A DNA stretch of 64,000 nucleotides from Citreicoccus inhibens (lineage in GTDB: Bacteria > Myxococcota > Myxococcia > Myxococcales > Myxococcaceae). The notes beneath the pieces were generated by a model, which saw only the letters and a list, made by a program, of their open reading frames with translations, did not search any database and had not been told where the DNA came from. Numbering within the stretch: position 1 is the first letter of the stretch; each line of letters starts with the position of its first letter. Positions 60,810 to 64,000 of the stretch are shown one piece after another. Both the position numbers and the translations under genes were made by a program. The stretch covers positions 1 to 64,000 of the forward strand of contig NZ_JAHNZT010000039.1 of NCBI RefSeq assembly GCF_019039035.1. Direction: 5' to 3'.

Positions 60810-61202
60810 ATGAGCGAGACGAAGCTGCCCCGCCCCACGGACGCCGAGTTGAGCATCCTGCGGGTGCTGTGGGAGCGTGGAGACAGCACGGTGCGGGAGG
60901 TACACGAGGTGCTCAACCGTCACGTGGACGGCACCGGGTACACGACGGTGCTGAAGATGATGCAGATCATGACGGACAAGGGCCTCGTGGAGCGTGACGA
61001 GTCCCAGCGCGCGCACGTGTACCGGGCGCGCGCCACCGAGCAGCGGACGCAGCGGCAGTTGGTGGCGGACCTCGTGGAGCGCGCGTTCGGCGGCTCGACG
61101 GCGAAGCTGGCCATGCAGGCGCTCTCCTCTCGGAAGACCTCCCCCGAGGAGCTCGCGGAGCTGCGGCGGATGCTGGACGCCATGGACGGAGGCGACGAAT
61201 GA
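60810..61202 (+). CDS. BlaI/MecI/CopY-family repressor
   Basis: 130 residues, with AAGGAGG upstream of the ATG. Winged helix at residues 8-75: PTDAELSILRVLWERGDSTV, VREVHEVLNRH, GTGYTTVLKMMQIMTDKGLV. C-terminal helices (80-128) for dimerisation, including the stretch RAFGGSTAKLAMQAL where family members are cut by the BlaR1-type protease. Overlaps the M56 protease gene by four bases, the standard gene order of beta-lactamase regulator pairs. Confidence 0.95.
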   Translation: MSETKLPRPTDAELSILRVLWERGDSTVREVHEVLNRHVDGTGYTTVLKMMQIMTDKGLVERDESQRAHVYRARATEQRTQRQLVADLVERAFGGSTAKLAMQALSSRKTSPEELAELRRMLDAMDGGDE

Positions 61203-63325
61203 GTGGCCACCTGTGGGAGTCGCTGGGTTGGGCGCTGCTGCATTCGCTCTGGCAGGGCGTGGCGGTGGCGGTGCTCCTCGTCATGGCGCTCGCGGCGGTG
61301 GGCAGGAACGCGGCGCGGGCGCGCTACGGGTTCGCCTGCGCGGCGATGCTGACGATGCTCGCGCTGCCGGTCGTCACCGCGTGGCACCACGCCGCCACCT
61401 CGCCGACGACGCCCGTGGCGCTGTCGCCCGTGGCGCCTCGCGTCCATCCCCCCGTCACGAAGGCGCAGCCGGTGGTTCAAGCGCAGCCGGACGCGGTGGT
61501 GGAGGATGGCGCGTGGGTGGAGCAGGCGCGCACGCGGGTGACGGAGAACCTCCCCTGGCTGGTGCTCGCGTGGGTGTTGGGCGTGGCGGTGGGCTCGGCG
61601 CGGCTCGCGACGAGCTGGCTCCGCGTGCAGCGGTTGGCGCGCAATGCGGTGCCGGCGCCCAAGGAGTGGCAGGCGCGGCTCGACGCGCTCTCGCGTCGGC
61701 TGGGCCTGCGCCGCGCGGTTCGGCTGCTTCAGTCGGCCTCGCTCGACGTGCCCGCCGCGGTGGGCTGGCTGTCCCCGGTGGTGCTGCTCCCCGTGTCCAC
61801 GCTGACGGGGCTGCCCGCGAAGCAGCTGGAGATGGTGCTGGCGCACGAGCTGGCCCACATCCGTCGCCACGACTTCGCGGTGAACCTGGCCCAGGTGCTG
61901 GTGGAGACGCTGCTCTTCTACCACCCGGCCATCTGGTGGATGACCCGCGTGGTCCGCGTGGAGCGCGAGAACTGCTGCGATGACATCGCGGTGGCCTCCA
62001 GCGGCAACTCCGTCTCCTACGCCCGCGCCCTCACGGCGCTCGAGTCCCTCCGCGTGCTGCCCATGGAGGAGCCGACGCCCGCGCTCTCCGCGCTCGGAGG
62101 CTCCCTGCCGCAGCGCGTGCGCCGCCTCATCGCCGCACCGAAGGCGCGCTGCTCGTCGCGCTGGGTGGCGGGTGCGTCCGTCCTCACGCTGGTCAGCAGC
62201 CTCGCCGTGGCGGCGCCGCTGACCTCGCTGGTGCTGGGCCAGGCGCCCGTCCCGCCCACTCCGCCGAGCCTCCTCCCGCTCCCGTCGGCCACGCGCGCCA
62301 ACATCGAGAACGCCGACTCCGCGCACGGCTTCAGCGTGGCTCCGGCGCCCACGCCGCTCGCGAAGGGCCTCGGCTCGCACGCCACGCCGCCGCGCGCCCC
62401 TCGGCACCCGGTGGCCGCGGTGGCCGCCCCGCCCGCGCCGCCGCTGCCCACCCCGCCGGTGCCGCCGCTGCCCGCCATGCCGGCCTTCGCCGCCCAGGGG
62501 AACCCGCTGCCCACGCCGCAGCCCATGGCCAGCCCCCACCCCACCCCGAATCCCCGGCCGCACCCGATGCCGGGGCACGAGGACGGCGATGACGAGGACG
62601 GCGACGAGGATGACCGCACCGAGGTGGGCAAGTCCGACCTGACGGTGGATCAGCTCATCGAGCTGAAGGTCGCGGGCGTCACGCCCGAGCGCGTGAACGA
62701 GATGAAGTCCATGGGCTACGCCCCCACCGTGAGCGCCCTGGTGGAGATGGGCCACGCGGGCATCACCGCTGAGTACGCCCGGGACATGAACACGCGGTTC
62801 GGTCGCAAGCTGGACACGGATGACCTGGTCGCGATGCGGCACCTCGGCGTCACGCCGGAGTTCATCGCCGCGCTGAAGGCCCAGGGCTTCTCCGTGAGCG
62901 ACCCGGATGAAGTGCAGCAGGCGCGCGCGGTCGGCGTGGACGAGGCCTATGTCCGCGGCCTGAAGTCCGCCGGCTTCTCGGGCCTGTCTCTGGAAGACCT
63001 CGTGCAGATGCGCGCGGTGGGCGTGGACCCCGCGTACATCGGAGACATGAGCAAGCTGGGCCTGTCGAAGATGGACGCGGACACGCTCATTCAGATGCGC
63101 TCGGTGGGCATCACCCCCGCGTGGCTCACGGCGATGCGCAAGGCCGGCTTCCAGACGCAGGACACGGATGAGCTGGTCCAGCTGCGGGTGCTCAACATCA
63201 CCCCGGAGTTCGTGCGCGAGCTGAAGGACGCCGGCATGAAGGACCTGTCCGTGGATGAAATGGTGCAGCTGCGCAATGGCGGCGTGGACGCGGAGTTCAT
63301 CCGCAAGCTCCGCGGCCAGAAGTAG
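61199..63325 (+). CDS. M56 (BlaR1/MecR1-type) membrane metalloprotease with C-terminal repeats
   Basis: 708 residues. Membrane helices at about 10-35, 43-61, 117-135 and 323-347; zinc motif HELAH (216-220) with a third ligand probably Glu in ERENCCDD (about 255-262). Residues 350-480 are a Pro-rich linker then an acidic patch. Residues 481-706 hold eight repeats of about 28 residues (D-x-L-x-x-M/L-R-x-x-G-V-T-P-E-F/Y-I-x-x-L-K-x-x-G-F). There is no penicillin-binding domain, so the sensed signal is something else, probably bound by the repeats in the periplasm. Overlaps the repressor gene by four bases. Confidence 0.92.
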   Translation: MSGHLWESLGWALLHSLWQGVAVAVLLVMALAAVGRNAARARYGFACAAMLTMLALPVVTAWHHAATSPTTPVALSPVAPRVHPPVTKAQPVVQAQPDAVVEDGAWVEQARTRVTENLPWLVLAWVLGVAVGSARLATSWLRVQRLARNAVPAPKEWQARLDALSRRLGLRRAVRLLQSASLDVPAAVGWLSPVVLLPVSTLTGLPAKQLEMVLAHELAHIRRHDFAVNLAQVLVETLLFYHPAIWWMTRVVRVERENCCDDIAVASSGNSVSYARALTALESLRVLPMEEPTPALSALGGSLPQRVRRLIAAPKARCSSRWVAGASVLTLVSSLAVAAPLTSLVLGQAPVPPTPPSLLPLPSATRANIENADSAHGFSVAPAPTPLAKGLGSHATPPRAPRHPVAAVAAPPAPPLPTPPVPPLPAMPAFAAQGNPLPTPQPMASPHPTPNPRPHPMPGHEDGDDEDGDEDDRTEVGKSDLTVDQLIELKVAGVTPERVNEMKSMGYAPTVSALVEMGHAGITAEYARDMNTRFGRKLDTDDLVAMRHLGVTPEFIAALKAQGFSVSDPDEVQQARAVGVDEAYVRGLKSAGFSGLSLEDLVQMRAVGVDPAYIGDMSKLGLSKMDADTLIQMRSVGITPAWLTAMRKAGFQTQDTDELVQLRVLNITPEFVRELKDAGMKDLSVDEMVQLRNGGVDAEFIRKLRGQK

Positions 63326-63425
63326 ACGAAGTCCCCTCCCCTCCCTTCTTCCCGGTCCGAACGGCCGCGCCTCTCCGGCGCGCGCCGAACGGCCGGGGCC
63401 TGCCCGAAGCACCGAGGTAACCGCC

Positions 63426-64000
63426 ATGACTCGCCTCTTGTCCCTCTGTCTGCTCGCGGCCACGTGGCTGCTGGCCTCGCCCGCGCACGCCGAGGCGCCG
63501 TGGAAAGGCACCTGGAGCGCCACCACCGAACACGCGGGCTCCCTCCACCTGAACTTGCGCCTGTCCGACCACGAGAACTGGGGCAATGACTTCACCCTCT
63601 CGGAGTTCCAGGGCCTGAACACCGCCACCGCCCCCACCGCCGTGTTCTCGCTGGCGCGCGAGGCAGGCACCTTCCGCTTCGACGGGCGCTTCCAGGACGG
63701 CACCGGCACGGGCTTCGTCCGCTTCGAGCCGAACGCCGACTACGTCAAGGCCATGAGCGCCCTGGGCTTCCCCAAGCTGACCACCGAGGACCTCGCGATG
63801 TTCGCGGTGACGAACGTCTCCACGCAGCGGGTGAAGGACCTGATGGCGCTTGGCTACAAGGACGTGTCGCGCGACGACCTCATCCAGGTGGGCATCTTCG
63901 AGGTCACCGCCGACTATGCGCGCGCCATCAACAAGGCGGGCTACGAGCACCGGACGCTGTCGCAGCTGGTGCAGAGCCGCATCCACGGCGTCACGCCCGA
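63426..64000 (+). CDS. secreted protein with the same repeats as the M56 protease (partial)
   Basis: 191 codons are visible before the window ends. Signal peptide (residues 1-22, cut after SPAHA). A beta-rich domain (about 25-100, APWKGTWSATTEHAG to FQDGTGTGFVRF) is followed from about 102 by the same ~28-residue units as in the protease C terminus: ADYVKAMSALGFPKLTTEDL, then RVKDLMALGYKDVSRDDLIQ, then ADYARAINKAGYEHRTLSQL. The sequence continues past the window end. 100 bases after the protease stop, likely the same operon. Probably a periplasmic partner or decoy of the protease. Confidence 0.85.
   Translation, partial: MTRLLSLCLLAATWLLASPAHAEAPWKGTWSATTEHAGSLHLNLRLSDHENWGNDFTLSEFQGLNTATAPTAVFSLAREAGTFRFDGRFQDGTGTGFVRFEPNADYVKAMSALGFPKLTTEDLAMFAVTNVSTQRVKDLMALGYKDVSRDDLIQVGIFEVTADYARAINKAGYEHRTLSQLVQSRIHGVTP

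Noticed and set aside
60810-63325. classical beta-lactam resistance regulator (BlaI/BlaR1)
   Set aside because: The protease lacks the penicillin-binding sensor domain and no beta-lactamase gene is adjacent; only the repressor/protease logic is shared.
63357-63395. direct repeat CCGAACGGCCG between the M56 protease and secreted repeat-protein genes
   Set aside because: Two copies 28 bases apart in very GC-rich sequence; no promoter elements or symmetry that would make it a convincing operator.
60920-63709. 929-codon open frame on the minus strand opposite the M56 protease gene
   Set aside because: It is the mirror of a well-supported gene; its product is Arg/His/Gly-rich without domains and has no ribosome site. 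Long antisense frames are expected at this GC content.

Overview
This 64 kb window is very GC-rich (about 70 percent by eye), dense in genes, and looks like a chromosomal segment of a myxobacterium (Myxococcota, most likely the Myxococcus/Corallococcus/Archangium group). The reasons are the codon use with strong G/C at third positions, the many soluble multi-PAS/GAF histidine kinases, a caspase-like protein coupled to an ECF sigma factor, many predicted lipoproteins, and GTG/TTG starts. This placement is by gene content; I could run no search. I saw no rRNA, tRNA or CRISPR array.

Layout. 1-203 is the end of an IS5-type insertion sequence abutting the stop codon of an 806-aa lipoprotein gene, which forms an overlapping pair with a CsgG/FlgO-like protein (204-3553). 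DnaN (beta clamp) follows, with an unknown helical protein downstream (3663-6080). 6480-10617 holds a small lipoprotein and a sigma factor / anti-sigma-like / caspase operon. 10871-19411 is an envelope-export module: an XRE regulator, then TolC, two MacB-type ABC subunits, a MacA adaptor, a histidine kinase and an OmpR-type regulator on the minus strand, with a divergent Spy/CpxP-like lipoprotein. 19511-33437 is rich in lipid and acyl metabolism: two paralogous acyl-CoA ligases, a quinone-oxidoreductase-type reductase, a secreted lipase, and a seven-gene TetR-headed cluster (TetR, KASIII-like protein, acyl-CoA ligase, MFS carrier, lipoprotein, outer-membrane barrel, alpha/beta hydrolase), then a TraB/GumN lipoprotein and an SDR.

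33711-41944 contains a DUF2239-type protein with a ribbon-helix-helix-like segment, a MATE exporter, a DUF1304 membrane protein divergent from a TetR regulator, a SnoaL-like protein, a GNAT acetyltransferase, a PRMT-like methyltransferase, an Lrp/AsnC regulator with a PLP aminotransferase, and another SDR. 42218-44139 is a subtilase followed by a small protein that looks like a free-standing propeptide/inhibitor domain; I consider this the most novel pair in the window. 44992-49028 has Lgt, a lipoprotein hydrolase, an EamA transporter, a rhodanese and a GreA/GreB-like factor. 49036-56463 carries three large histidine kinases (one membrane, one soluble, one soluble hybrid). 56568-59492 holds a VWA protein with a membrane/coiled-coil partner and a small basic protein; 59796-60578 a fatty-acid-hydroxylase superfamily enzyme.

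The right end (60733-64000) is a BlaI/BlaR1-type pair with a well-formed promoter and two operators. The M56 protease carries eight ~28-residue C-terminal repeats, and the same repeats occur in the secreted protein that runs off the window end, suggesting a protease-controlled regulatory circuit with a shared repeat module rather than classical beta-lactam sensing.
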